Assembly: GCA_001767455.1 (NCBI GenBank)
Contig: MELC01000038.1
Location: 174,753 to 238,752 of the forward strand
Reading direction: 5' to 3'
DNA length: 64,000 bases
DNA from: Acidobacteria bacterium RIFCSPLOWO2_12_FULL_66_21
GTDB taxonomy: Bacteria > Acidobacteriota > Vicinamibacteria > Vicinamibacterales > 2-12-FULL-66-21
A program made the translations under genes and the position numbers. The notes beneath the pieces were generated by a model, which was given only the letters and a program-made list of their open reading frames with translations, did not search any database and was not told where the DNA came from. Each line of letters begins with the position of its first letter. The stretch's first letter is position 1. Positions 51,257-59,872 of this stretch are shown here, piece by piece.

Positions 51257-53344
51257 GTGCTGAGACGGCTCGCGCTGGTCCTCGTGATTGCGGGGGCCAT
51301 GCTGGGCGGTTCTCCGGCGGCCCAGCAGGCGCAGCCGCGGCCGGTGTTCCGCTCGGCGCGTGACGTCGTCTCCGTTGACGTGATCGTGCGCGACAAGTCG
51401 GGCGCGGTGGTGCGCGGCCTGACCGCCGCGGATTTCGAGATCCGCGAGGACGGCCGGCCGCAGGAAATCTCCAGCTTCAGCTTCGAGGAGATCGCGAACA
51501 AGGCGGCGGCGCCGATCGAGACCGCGGAACTGCTCGGCGGCGTCGAGGCGAAGATGAAGGAAGAGGCGCGGGGCGCCGCTCCGGCGGCCGCGCCGAAAGC
51601 GGAGCCGGCGCCGGCGCCCATGACCTCGGACCAGCTCGCGGGCCGGCGTCTCATCACGCTCGTGTTCGATACGAGCTCGATGCAGCCGGAGGACGTGCAG
51701 CGCGCCGTCGATTCGGCGCAGAAGTACGTCAACGAGAAGATGACGTCCGCCGATCTCGTCGCCGTCGCGACGGTCGGCGCGACGCTGTCGGTCCTGACGG
51801 ACTTCACGGCCGATCGCGCCAGGGTCGGCCTGGCGCTGGCGACACTCGCCTACACGGACGGCACGTCGACCGAAGCGCCGGCGGCCGCCACGGTGGCCAC
51901 CGACGAGCAGACGACGGCAGCCGACGAGACCGCCGTCGCCGAGGCGGCCGAGCTCGACATGTTCAACAACGACGTCCGGCTGCGTGCCCTCAGGACGCTC
52001 GCCGAGGCGCTCGCGCCAATCGAGCAGAAGAAGGCCATCATCTACTTCAGCGCCGGCATGGAGCGCAGCGGACAGGACAACCAGGTCGAGTTGCGATCCG
52101 CGATCAACGCGGCGGTGCGCGCCAACGTGTCGTTCTATCCCATCGACACGCGCGGACTGCAGGCGGTCGTCCCGGGCGGCGATGCGCGCCAGGCGAGCGG
52201 GCGCGGCACGTCGCTCTTCTCGGGGCGGGGCATGCAGCAGCAATTCGCGCGGCTCGCCTCGTCGCAGGACACGCTGACGTCGCTGGCCGCAGACACCGGC
52301 GGCCGCGCCTTCACGGACTCCAATGACTTCGGCGAGGCGTTCGCGCGCGTGCAGCGCGACATGTCCGCGTACTACCTCCTCGGCTACAGCACGCAGAACC
52401 CGGCCAACGACGGGCGGTTCCGCCGCATACAAGTGCGGCTGAAGAAGGACAGCGGCTACCGTGTCGAGGCGCGGGCCGGCTATTACGCCGACCGCGACTT
52501 CACGCACACGGCGCGCACCGACCGCGAGATGCAGCTCCAGGAACAGATGTTCTCGGCCGTCTCGGCGACCGACCTGCCTGTCCTGGTGACCGCCGGGTGG
52601 TTCCGCCTGGCGCCGGACAAGTACTACGTGCCCGTCGCGGTGACCGTGCCGGGCTCCGCGATTCCGGTCGCCAACGACAAGACGCCCGTCTCGCTCGACG
52701 TGCTCGGCATGCTGCGCGACGAGCAGGGACGGCCGGTCGGCCGCTTCAGGGAAACGCTCAAACTGCCGGCCGGCGCCGGCGGCACGCTCGCGGGCAAACA
52801 GGTCCTCTATCAGTCAGGCGTGACGCTGCCGCCGGGACGCTTCTCCGTGAAGGTGGTCGCCCGCGAGAACACGACGGGCCGGATGGGCACGTTCGAAGCG
52901 CCCATCACCGTTCCGCAACTCAAACAGGCGTCGATGAAGGTCAGCTCGGTGGTGCTCAGCACCCAGTTGCAGGCGGCGCCGAAAGGGAAGACCGACAACC
53001 CGCTCGTGCGCGACGGCGTTCAGCTCCTGCCCAATCTCACGCATGTCGTGGGCAAGGATCAGAAGCTGTTCTTCTACTACGAGGTGTACGAGCCGGGCAC
53101 GGCCGACGGCGGCGCGCCGCAGCTGCGCACCAGCCTCGCCTTCTATCGCGGCAGGGTCAAAGTCCTCGAGACGCCCATCGTCGAGCGCACGCAAATCGAC
53201 GTGCCGGAGAGGAAGGCGGCGCTGTTCCAGTTCGAGCTGCCGGCTGGTTCGTTCCAGCCGGGGCTTTACACCTGCCAGATCAACATCATCGACACGGTCG
53301 CCTCGAAGTTCGACTTCCCGCGGCTGGTCTTCTTCGTCCGGTGA
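51257..53344 (+). CDS. Secreted VWA-domain protein
   Basis: This 695-residue exported protein has a signal peptide (VLRRLALVLVIAGAMLGGSP), an N-terminal beta module (VSVDVIVRDKSGAVVRGLTA) and a von Willebrand factor A domain. The VWA metal site is ITLVFDTSSMQ (degenerate DxSxM), with AIIYFSAGMERSGQDN and YYLLGYSTQNPANDG. A large C-terminal beta part ends in PRLVFFVR. This family is abundant in Vicinamibacteria and of unknown role. The GTG at 51257 was chosen because it begins the signal peptide; an in-frame GTG at 51233 lies within the minisatellite. The repeat array may influence its expression. Confidence 0.85.
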   Translation: MLRRLALVLVIAGAMLGGSPAAQQAQPRPVFRSARDVVSVDVIVRDKSGAVVRGLTAADFEIREDGRPQEISSFSFEEIANKAAAPIETAELLGGVEAKMKEEARGAAPAAAPKAEPAPAPMTSDQLAGRRLITLVFDTSSMQPEDVQRAVDSAQKYVNEKMTSADLVAVATVGATLSVLTDFTADRARVGLALATLAYTDGTSTEAPAAATVATDEQTTAADETAVAEAAELDMFNNDVRLRALRTLAEALAPIEQKKAIIYFSAGMERSGQDNQVELRSAINAAVRANVSFYPIDTRGLQAVVPGGDARQASGRGTSLFSGRGMQQQFARLASSQDTLTSLAADTGGRAFTDSNDFGEAFARVQRDMSAYYLLGYSTQNPANDGRFRRIQVRLKKDSGYRVEARAGYYADRDFTHTARTDREMQLQEQMFSAVSATDLPVLVTAGWFRLAPDKYYVPVAVTVPGSAIPVANDKTPVSLDVLGMLRDEQGRPVGRFRETLKLPAGAGGTLAGKQVLYQSGVTLPPGRFSVKVVARENTTGRMGTFEAPITVPQLKQASMKVSSVVLSTQLQAAPKGKTDNPLVRDGVQLLPNLTHVVGKDQKLFFYYEVYEPGTADGGAPQLRTSLAFYRGRVKVLETPIVERTQIDVPERKAALFQFELPAGSFQPGLYTCQINIIDTVASKFDFPRLVFFVR

Positions 53345-53467
53345 CACGGACGGACGCGGAACCACACGGAAGGATACGGAAACCACTTAGTTGTTTCTGT
53401 GGCCTTCCGTGTTCTTCAGTCCCCCCTCCTGTTGGTTAGAGGACAAGCCTCCCCTTCTCCTGTTCAA
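53345..53467. repeat. Short dispersed CACGGAAGGATACGGA repeats
   Basis: Two imperfect inverted copies of the CACGGA(A/G)G family (CACACGGAAGGATACGGAAA; GTGGCCTTCCGTGTTCTTCA) form a weak hairpin between convergent genes and may act as a terminator. Confidence 0.55.
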
Positions 53468-55930
53468 TCAACCGGCTTTGAGCACCTTGAGCGGATCGAG
53501 TCTGGCGGCGCGGCGCGCGGGGATGAAGCAGGCGACGGCGGCGACGACGAGCAGGATCAGCGGCACGACAACGAACGTGCGCGTGTCGTGCACCTGGACC
53601 CCGAACAGGAAGCTGCGGATCGCTCCTGTAAGGACGACGGACGCCGCCAGCCCCGCGATGAGCCCCGCAACGGTGACCGTGAGTCCCTGACCTACCACGA
53701 GGCGGACGATGTCGGACGGCCGCGCGCCGAGCGCACCGCGGACGGCGATCTCGCGCGAGCGCTGCGAGACGCTGTACGACAGCACCCCAAAGAGGCCGAC
53801 GGCCGCGATGATCAGCGCGAAGGCCGCGAACGCGCCGATGAGTACCGCGTAGAGTCGCGGACGCGCCAGGTTCCCCGTCAGCCGCTGCTCCATCGTCGAG
53901 ACGTTGTCGAGCGCGATACCGGGGTCCTCGGCACGGGCGGCGGCGCGCAGCGCGGGAATGAACGAGACGGGGTCGCCGGCAGTGCGGATGACGACGATCG
54001 GCTCGCTGGAGCGCAGGCCGCGGAGCTGGGTGAGCGGGATGAAGATCTCGGGCTGCACCGGATCGGTCATGCTGCCCATCCGGATGTCGTCGGCGACGCC
54101 AACCACTTCCCAATCGTGCTTGCCCTCCTCGAATGCCACGGGCAGCCGCCGGCCGACCGGAGAGGCCCCGATGTACCGCTGGGCGAACGTGCGGTTGACG
54201 ATGAGGACGGGAAGCGACGTCTGCGTGTCGGTGTCGGCGAATGCGCGCCCGTCGACCAGCCGGATGCCCATCGCCGCGAAGTACGCCGTACTGACGGTGC
54301 GGACGCTCGCGTGGACCTCTGTCGGCTCCCCTCCGCCGGGCGACGGCATCGTAAAAGCCATCAGGGCGTCGGAGGCCCCGAGCGGGAGAATGTCCGTCGA
54401 CGCCACGTGGGTGACACGTGGCACCTGTGCCATCCGACCGAGGACGGCCTTGACGATCTCGCTGCGCCGCGCCGGGGTGTACGCGCCGTTCGGAAGCGGC
54501 ACGTGCGCCGTCAGCACGTTGGCCACGTCGTAGCCGCGGTCCGCGTCGATCAGCTTCTCGAAGCTCTGGACGAGCAGCGATGCCCCCACGAGCAGCACGC
54601 AGGCCACGGCGACCTGTCCGGCCATGATGAGCATCCGCAGCCGCGCGGTCGCCGAGCGGCTCGATCCGCCGACGGGCGCCTGGCCGTCTTCCATCAGCGA
54701 CTGCACGAGGTTGACGCGGCGCGCGTACAGCGCCGGCAGCGCCCCGAAGGCGAGCGACACGATCATCGACACCGCGATCGCGAACGCGAGGACGGGCAGA
54801 TCGATGGTGATGCCGGCCGCCCGCGGAAAGTCCGGCGGCAGCAGCGAGGGGAGCGCGCGTTGAAACGCCAGCGCGGAGAGCACGCCCGCCACACCGGCGA
54901 TGGACCCGAGCAGGAGATTCTCGACCAGAAGCTGGCGGGCGAGACGCCCGCTGCCGGCGCCGATGGCGGCGCGGATGGCCATCTCGCGGCGCCTGGCCGC
55001 CGAGCGCGCGAGCTGCACGCTGGCCACGTTGGCCGTCGCGGTGGCGAGCAGCAGCCCGACCGCGACGAGGAACACGAGCAGCGGCGTGTGTACTTCGGCG
55101 GTCATCGCCTGGAGCATCGGCGTGGCCGTCACCTGGAGCGGGCCGCGCGTGCCGAATATGGCCATGGTGACGAGACCCGGATCGGGCGCCGCGCGCCCGC
55201 GCGCCGTGGCTTCGCTGGCCGCCTGCGCGGCGGTAACGCCTGGCTTGAGGCGCGCCATGGCGTAGAAAATCGAGATCCTCCGCCCCTGCGAGTTGGGAAC
55301 GACGACCGGCGGCACGTTCATCGGGACCCACGCCTGGGTCCCGGTGTCCGGAAATGCGAACGCGCGGGGCATCACCCCGAGGATCGTGCGAGCCTCGCCG
55401 TCGATCCGGACGACGCGCCCGAGCACGTCATGGCTGCCGCCATACTGCTGCTGCCAGAGCGCGTACGACAGCACAATCGAATCGGCGTTGGCGACCTCGT
55501 CGGTGAACACTGAACCGATTGCGGCGCGCGCGCCGAGCAGCGGAAAGAGACTGGCGGTCACCTCCGCGACGCGGACGCGCTGGGGATCGCCGCTGCCCGT
55601 GAGTGTGGCCGGCTGCGCGGTGTAGCCCGCGATGCCCTCGATCGTCGACGGCGCGTCCTTCCACGCGAGATAGGTGCCGTTGGTGAGCCGCTGGAACCGC
55701 CGCGTGCTGCCTTCTCGGGTTTCGGTGAGGCGCACGAGGCGATCGGCATCGGGCCACGGCAGCGGCTTGAAGAGCACGCCCCACGCCACGCTGAAGAGGA
55801 TCGTGGACGCGCCGATGCCGAGCGACATCGTGACGATCGAGACCAGCGTCGGCCCTGGCGCGCGCCGCAGCAGGCGCAGCGCGAACCGGAAGTCCTGCGA
55901 CACACCTGTGAGTCGTGCGTGAAAAGGCAT
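53468..55930 (-). CDS. ADOP-type ABC transporter permease (MacB/FtsX-like)
   Basis: This 820-residue permease has a first helix (TLVSIVTMSLGIGASTILF), the first periplasmic domain (VLSYALWQQQYGGSHDVLGR) and FtsX block 1 (ARRREMAIRAAIGAGSGRLA). The second periplasmic domain and FtsX block 2 (RSREIAVRGALGARPSDIVR) end in ARRAARLDPLKVLKAG. It lacks the cytoplasmic prefix domain seen in the copy at 4389. No ATPase or PadR gene is next to it. Substrates of the group are unknown; the complete frame suggests function. Confidence 0.9.
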   Translation of the reverse strand: MPFHARLTGVSQDFRFALRLLRRAPGPTLVSIVTMSLGIGASTILFSVAWGVLFKPLPWPDADRLVRLTETREGSTRRFQRLTNGTYLAWKDAPSTIEGIAGYTAQPATLTGSGDPQRVRVAEVTASLFPLLGARAAIGSVFTDEVANADSIVLSYALWQQQYGGSHDVLGRVVRIDGEARTILGVMPRAFAFPDTGTQAWVPMNVPPVVVPNSQGRRISIFYAMARLKPGVTAAQAASEATARGRAAPDPGLVTMAIFGTRGPLQVTATPMLQAMTAEVHTPLLVFLVAVGLLLATATANVASVQLARSAARRREMAIRAAIGAGSGRLARQLLVENLLLGSIAGVAGVLSALAFQRALPSLLPPDFPRAAGITIDLPVLAFAIAVSMIVSLAFGALPALYARRVNLVQSLMEDGQAPVGGSSRSATARLRMLIMAGQVAVACVLLVGASLLVQSFEKLIDADRGYDVANVLTAHVPLPNGAYTPARRSEIVKAVLGRMAQVPRVTHVASTDILPLGASDALMAFTMPSPGGGEPTEVHASVRTVSTAYFAAMGIRLVDGRAFADTDTQTSLPVLIVNRTFAQRYIGASPVGRRLPVAFEEGKHDWEVVGVADDIRMGSMTDPVQPEIFIPLTQLRGLRSSEPIVVIRTAGDPVSFIPALRAAARAEDPGIALDNVSTMEQRLTGNLARPRLYAVLIGAFAAFALIIAAVGLFGVLSYSVSQRSREIAVRGALGARPSDIVRLVVGQGLTVTVAGLIAGLAASVVLTGAIRSFLFGVQVHDTRTFVVVPLILLVVAAVACFIPARRAARLDPLKVLKAG

Positions 55931-56098
55931 AGCTCAGATTCCAGATTCCAGCTCTCAGCTCTCAGCCTTCAGCTCTCAGCTTTCAGCTCTCAGCTTCCAG
56001 CTCTCAGATTCCAGCCCCCAGAGTCCAGCGTCCAGGTTCCAGGTTCCAGTTCCACCGCTCTGGCTGGAAGCAGGAAGCTGGGAACTGGAAGCGGTTCT
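55931..56098. repeat. TTCCAGCTCTCAGC-type low-complexity tract
   Basis: Imperfect units TCTCAGC, TTCCAGC and GTTCCAG run through the gap between two minus-strand genes, ending with GGAAGCAGGAAGCTGGGAAC in the opposite orientation. It is the same family as the tract at 39655-39787. Confidence 0.75.
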
Positions 56099-57007
56099 TC
56101 ACCTTCTCCACCGGTCGAGCGACGCGGCGATGAGTAGGACGGCCCCTTTCACGATTAGTTGATCGTACGAGCTGACGCGGAACAGGTTGAGGCCATTGTT
56201 GAGGACGCCGATGAAGAACGCGCCGGCGAGCGTGCCCCAGAGCGAACCGCGGCCCCCGAAGAGGCTGGTCCCTCCGACGACAACGGCCGCGATGGCGTCG
56301 AGCTCGTAGAACTCCCCGGCGCGGGGATAGCCGGCGTTCAGCCGGGAGGCGACCAGCACGCCGGCAAGGCCGGCCGCAATCCCCGAGATCGCATAGACGC
56401 TGAACTCGACGCGATCGACGCGCACGCCGGAGAGCCACGCGGCATCGCGGTTGCCGCCCGTCGCATAGACGTGACGGCCGAACGGCGTCCGCATCAGCAG
56501 GATCCACGCCACCACGAACACGCCCGCCATGATGACGGCGGTGGACAGGCTGCTGCTCAGCACGCCGAACGACGGCGGCAGGCCGGAAATCGTCCGCGCG
56601 TCGGTGTACTTGTAAGCGGCGCCGCGCGCGACGAGCATCATCGCCAGCGTGACGATGAACGCCGGGATCCGCAGCCGCGTCACGGTGATCCCGTTGATCG
56701 TGCCGACGAGCAGCCCGACGAGCAGCCCCGCGGCGAGCGCCGCCGGCGTCCCGTAGCCGTGCACCAGCACGTCGGAGGCGACGACGCCGGTCAGTCCGAC
56801 CACCGACCCGACCGACAGATCGATGCCGGCCGTCAGGATCACGAACGTCATGCCGGCGGCGAGAATCGCGGTGAACGCGTTCTGGCGCAGGACGTTCGAC
56901 AGGTTGTCGACCGTGAAGAAGGCGTCGGTCGCGACGGCGAGCACCACGCACTCGGCCACGAGCGCGACGAAGATGGCGTAGTTCGAGAGCGCGTGCCGGA
57001 GTCTCAC
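56099..57007 (-). CDS. rbsC: Ribose-type ABC transporter permease
   Basis: This 302-residue membrane protein of the RbsC/AraH family has the signature GMTFVILTAGIDLSVGSVVG near residues 52-71, GNRDAAWLSGVRVDRVEFSV and SLFGGRGSLWGTLAGAFFIG, with about nine helices. It forms the sugar channel with the ATPase encoded upstream, whose stop overlaps this gene's GTG start (GTGA). It is slightly shorter than E. coli RbsC (321). Confidence 0.92.
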   Translation of the reverse strand: MRLRHALSNYAIFVALVAECVVLAVATDAFFTVDNLSNVLRQNAFTAILAAGMTFVILTAGIDLSVGSVVGLTGVVASDVLVHGYGTPAALAAGLLVGLLVGTINGITVTRLRIPAFIVTLAMMLVARGAAYKYTDARTISGLPPSFGVLSSSLSTAVIMAGVFVVAWILLMRTPFGRHVYATGGNRDAAWLSGVRVDRVEFSVYAISGIAAGLAGVLVASRLNAGYPRAGEFYELDAIAAVVVGGTSLFGGRGSLWGTLAGAFFIGVLNNGLNLFRVSSYDQLIVKGAVLLIAASLDRWRR

Positions 57008-58608
57008 GTGCGTGTCGCCAGTCCCATGACGCGCTCCGGCGTCGCCGCGGCGCGCGCGAGCTCCCCCATGGTGCGCCCTTCGCGGAGCACGACGATGCGG
57101 TCGGCCATGCCGAGGACCTCGGGCAGCTCCGAGGAGATCATGAGGATCGCGAGTCCCTCGGCCGTCAGCCTGTTCATGAGGCCGTAGATCTCGGCGCGGG
57201 CGCCCACGTCCACGCCGCGCGTCGGCTCGTCGAGAATCACGAGGTCGCGCCGCTTCAGGAGATACCGCGCGAGCAGCATCTTCTGCTGGTTGCCTCCCGA
57301 GAGCGTCGAGGCGGGCTGCGAGAGCCGCGCCGCGCGCACGTCGAACTCGCGCGCCTTGGCCGCGGCCGCCGCCCGCTCCGCCGGCGGGCGCAGGAGCCCG
57401 GCGCGCGCGTACGCACGCAGGTAGGCGATGGTGATGTTCTCGCCGGTGCCCATCACGGGGAAGATGCCCCGCCCCTTGCGGTCTTCCGTGACGTACGCAA
57501 TGCCGTGCTCGATCGCCTCGGCGGGTGACCGGAAGCGGACCGGACGGCCGTTGAGCCGTACCGCGCCACTCGCGTGGAGCGCGCCGGCGATGGCGAGCGC
57601 GGTCGACGTCCGCCCCGCGCCGACGAGGCCGGCAAGCCCGACGATCTCCCCTTGCCGGACGCTGAACGACACGTCTGAGAACCGCGGCGGCGCCGACAGG
57701 TGATCGACCTCGAGCACGACGGCGCCCGGCTGCGGATGCCGCGCCGGGAACTCCTCGGAGACGTCGCGTCCGACCATCGACCGGATCAGTTGCGCGCGCG
57801 TGAGGCCGGCCGCCGCGCCCGTCGATACCGTACGCCCGTCGCGGAGCACCGTGACCCGGTCCGCGAGATCGAAGATCTCCTCGAGGCGATGCGAAATATA
57901 GATGATGCCGAGGCCCCGAAGCCGCAGCTGCCGGAGCACGGTGAAGAGCCGCTCGACCTCCAACCCTGACAGGGTCGCCGACGGCTCGTCGAGGATGAGC
58001 ACCTTCGCGTCGATGGCGAGCGCCCGCGCGATTTCCACCATCTGCTGGCCCGCCACACTGAGATCGCCGACGCGCGCCGACGGCGGCACCTCCACACCGA
58101 GCGTGTCGAGGATCCGCTGCACGCCGGCGTTCATCTCGCCCCGGCGCAGGAACGGGCGGGCGAGCTCGCGGCCGAGGAAGATGTTGTCGGCGACCGAGAG
58201 GTCCTTCACCAGCGTGAACTCCTGGTGAACGGTGGCGATGCCGCGCTCGCGCACCGTGCGCGGATCGCCGGACGGAAGGGGGCGCTCCAGGAACGTGACC
58301 TCGCCGCCGTCGGGCACGACCGCGCCGCCCAGGATCTTGATGAGCGTGGACTTGCCGGCGCCGTTCTCGCCCACCAGTGCGTGAATCTCCCCCGCATCGA
58401 GCGTGAAGTCCACGCCGGCGAGCGCGTGCGCGCCGCCGTACGACTTCGCCAGGCCCGACGCGGACAGGAGCTTGCCGCGCCGAAGCTCGTTCGATCCATC
58501 GAGCGAAGGCAGGAGCTCGCCGCGCCGAAGCTCGTTCGAGTCAGCGAGCGAAGGCAGGGGCTCGCCGCGCCGAAGCTCGTTCGAGTCAGCGAGCGAAGGC
58601 GGGCTCAT
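57004..58608 (-). CDS. rbsA: Ribose-type ABC transporter ATPase with unusual N-terminal repeats
   Basis: This 534-residue double ATPase has, in domain 1, Walker A GENGAGKST (80-88), signature LSVAGQQMVEIARAL and Walker B VLILDEPSATLSG. Domain 2 has a degenerate Walker A GAGRTSTALAI, as usual for RbsA, with LSGGNQQKMLLARYL and VILDEPTRGVDVG. The N-terminal 48 residues are not family sequence but three tandem 15-residue repeats (consensus PSLADSNELRRGELL), encoded by a DNA repeat at about 58470-58606. The ATG at 58608 overlaps the TGA of the binding protein gene (ATGA). Normal RbsA sequence begins at about residue 49. Confidence 0.93.
   Translation of the reverse strand: MSPPSLADSNELRRGEPLPSLADSNELRRGELLPSLDGSNELRRGKLLSASGLAKSYGGAHALAGVDFTLDAGEIHALVGENGAGKSTLIKILGGAVVPDGGEVTFLERPLPSGDPRTVRERGIATVHQEFTLVKDLSVADNIFLGRELARPFLRRGEMNAGVQRILDTLGVEVPPSARVGDLSVAGQQMVEIARALAIDAKVLILDEPSATLSGLEVERLFTVLRQLRLRGLGIIYISHRLEEIFDLADRVTVLRDGRTVSTGAAAGLTRAQLIRSMVGRDVSEEFPARHPQPGAVVLEVDHLSAPPRFSDVSFSVRQGEIVGLAGLVGAGRTSTALAIAGALHASGAVRLNGRPVRFRSPAEAIEHGIAYVTEDRKGRGIFPVMGTGENITIAYLRAYARAGLLRPPAERAAAAAKAREFDVRAARLSQPASTLSGGNQQKMLLARYLLKRRDLVILDEPTRGVDVGARAEIYGLMNRLTAEGLAILMISSELPEVLGMADRIVVLREGRTMGELARAAATPERVMGLATRT
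58470..58606. repeat. Three tandem 45-bp repeats at the 5' end of rbsA
   Basis: The unit (plus strand core CGCCGAAGCTCGTTCGAGTC, then AGCGAGCGAAGGCAGG) occurs three times in tandem with few changes. It is in frame with rbsA and encodes its N-terminal extension. The A-T-G of rbsA lies just outside the first repeat. Confidence 0.88.
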
Positions 58609-59528
58609 TTTCCCGCGAGCGCCTTCGCGTCCACCGTGCCGACCTCGACCGAGACGATCGGCGGCACCTGTTCGCCCGCGAGGTGGCGCGCGATCATCTC
58701 GATGGCGGTGCGGCCGATCTTCTTTGGATACTGGACGACGTCCGCCTTCAGCGGGCCGCCCGTGCGGATCGCCGCCTGCGCTTCGGGCGTCGCGTCGTAG
58801 CCGACGACCGCGATGTCCGTGCGCCCGGCGGCGTCGAGCACCGCGGTCGCGCCGAGCGCCGAGTCGTCGTTGATGCCGAACACGCCCTTCAGGTCGCGGT
58901 TGGCCTGGAGCATGTCTTCCATGACCGCCATGGCGCGCGCGCGCTGGCCATCGGCCGAGGGTCTGCCGATGATCGTGATCCCGGGATACTTCTGCTGCAT
59001 CTCTTCCTGGAAGCCCCTGACGCGGTCCTGCACGGAAGCGACGGTCGGGTGATCGATGATGAGCACTTTTCCCTGTCCGCCGATGAACCGCGCCAGCGCG
59101 TCGGCCGCGAGCCGTCCGCCCTGCACGTTGTCGCTGGCGACGTGCGACACGACCTTGCCGCCGCGCGCCGCGATGTCCACGGTGAAGACGGGAATGCCGG
59201 CGCGCTCCGGGCCCGCCAGCTGCGGGACGATCGCGTTCGAATCGCAGGGGGCCGCCAGAATCGCGGACACGCGCTGGGCCACGAAATCCTCGATCTGCGC
59301 GGCCTGCTTTGCCGGATCCATCTCGCACGCGACGACGACCAGCTCCAGGTTGCGCGCCTTCGCTTCCTCGCGCAGGCCGTCCTCGAGCTCCTTGAAGAAC
59401 GCGTGCGTCTGGGTGAGCAGGGTCACGCCGACGACCTTGCGGCCGGCGCCCCCCGGGTCCGTCGCGCCGCGATGACAGCCGGTCGCGGCGACCGCCGCGA
59501 GGGCCACGAAGACGAGCAGCCGTTTCAA
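58605..59528 (-). CDS. rbsB: Ribose-type substrate-binding lipoprotein
   Basis: This 307-residue periplasmic binding protein of the RbsB family has a lipoprotein signal (VALAAVAATGC, Cys18), VTLLTQTHAFFKELEDGLRE, AQRVSAILAAPCDSNAIVP and FGINDDSALGATAVL. The start is a TTG at 59528, because AGGAGG lies six bases upstream and the signal peptide begins there; an ATG at 59645 would add unrelated residues encoded by a dispersed repeat. It delivers a sugar to the RbsA-RbsC transporter encoded immediately downstream. Substrate is inferred as a pentose or related sugar. Confidence 0.9.
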   Translation of the reverse strand: MKRLLVFVALAAVAATGCHRGATDPGGAGRKVVGVTLLTQTHAFFKELEDGLREEAKARNLELVVVACEMDPAKQAAQIEDFVAQRVSAILAAPCDSNAIVPQLAGPERAGIPVFTVDIAARGGKVVSHVASDNVQGGRLAADALARFIGGQGKVLIIDHPTVASVQDRVRGFQEEMQQKYPGITIIGRPSADGQRARAMAVMEDMLQANRDLKGVFGINDDSALGATAVLDAAGRTDIAVVGYDATPEAQAAIRTGGPLKADVVQYPKKIGRTAIEMIARHLAGEQVPPIVSVEVGTVDAKALAGK

Positions 59529-59872
59529 TCGGTGCCTCCTGTCAGAGTTCACGGAGATGGCGGAGAACACGCAGACGATCACACGGAGGCACGGAGACGT
59601 ACGGAGCTGAGGCCGGTCACGCGCCGGCCGTTGGCCGGCGTACAAGACGCTCTGAGATCCACAGATACAAGCACGCCAAACCGACCCGCGTGTTTGTATC
59701 TGTGGATCTCAGAACGCCTTCTGCGCGGAGCGCGGCGTGACCGGCCTCAGCTCCGTGCGTCTCCGTGTGCTCCGTGCCTCCGTGCCAGGCGTCCCCGCGC
59801 CCCTCCGTCACCTCCGGACCTCCAGGAGTATAAAGCAGTACAATACGCCCACTTTTTCCCGGAGCGCATCAC
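59529..59872. repeat. Nested large inverted repeat between rbsB and the alpha-mannosidase gene
   Basis: Outer arms of about 40 bases (59581-59622 and 59734-59786) carry ACGGAGCTGAGGCCGGTCAC and its complement plus CACGGAGGCACGGAG-type units. An inner palindrome has CTGAGATCCACAGATACAAG (59652-59671) facing CTTGTATCTGTGGATCTCAG-like sequence (59692-59712) with a 12-base loop. The whole could fold into one long cruciform. No gene is supported here; the ribosome binding site of rbsB is at 59535-59540. The divergent promoters must lie in or near the repeat. Confidence 0.85.

Noticed and set aside
51038-52507. Minus-strand frame with repeats SAPLSTPQHPSAPFSTPQHP resembling a surface repeat protein
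   Set aside because: The repeat reading is only the translation of the 10-bp minisatellite; the rest is antisense to the VWA gene.
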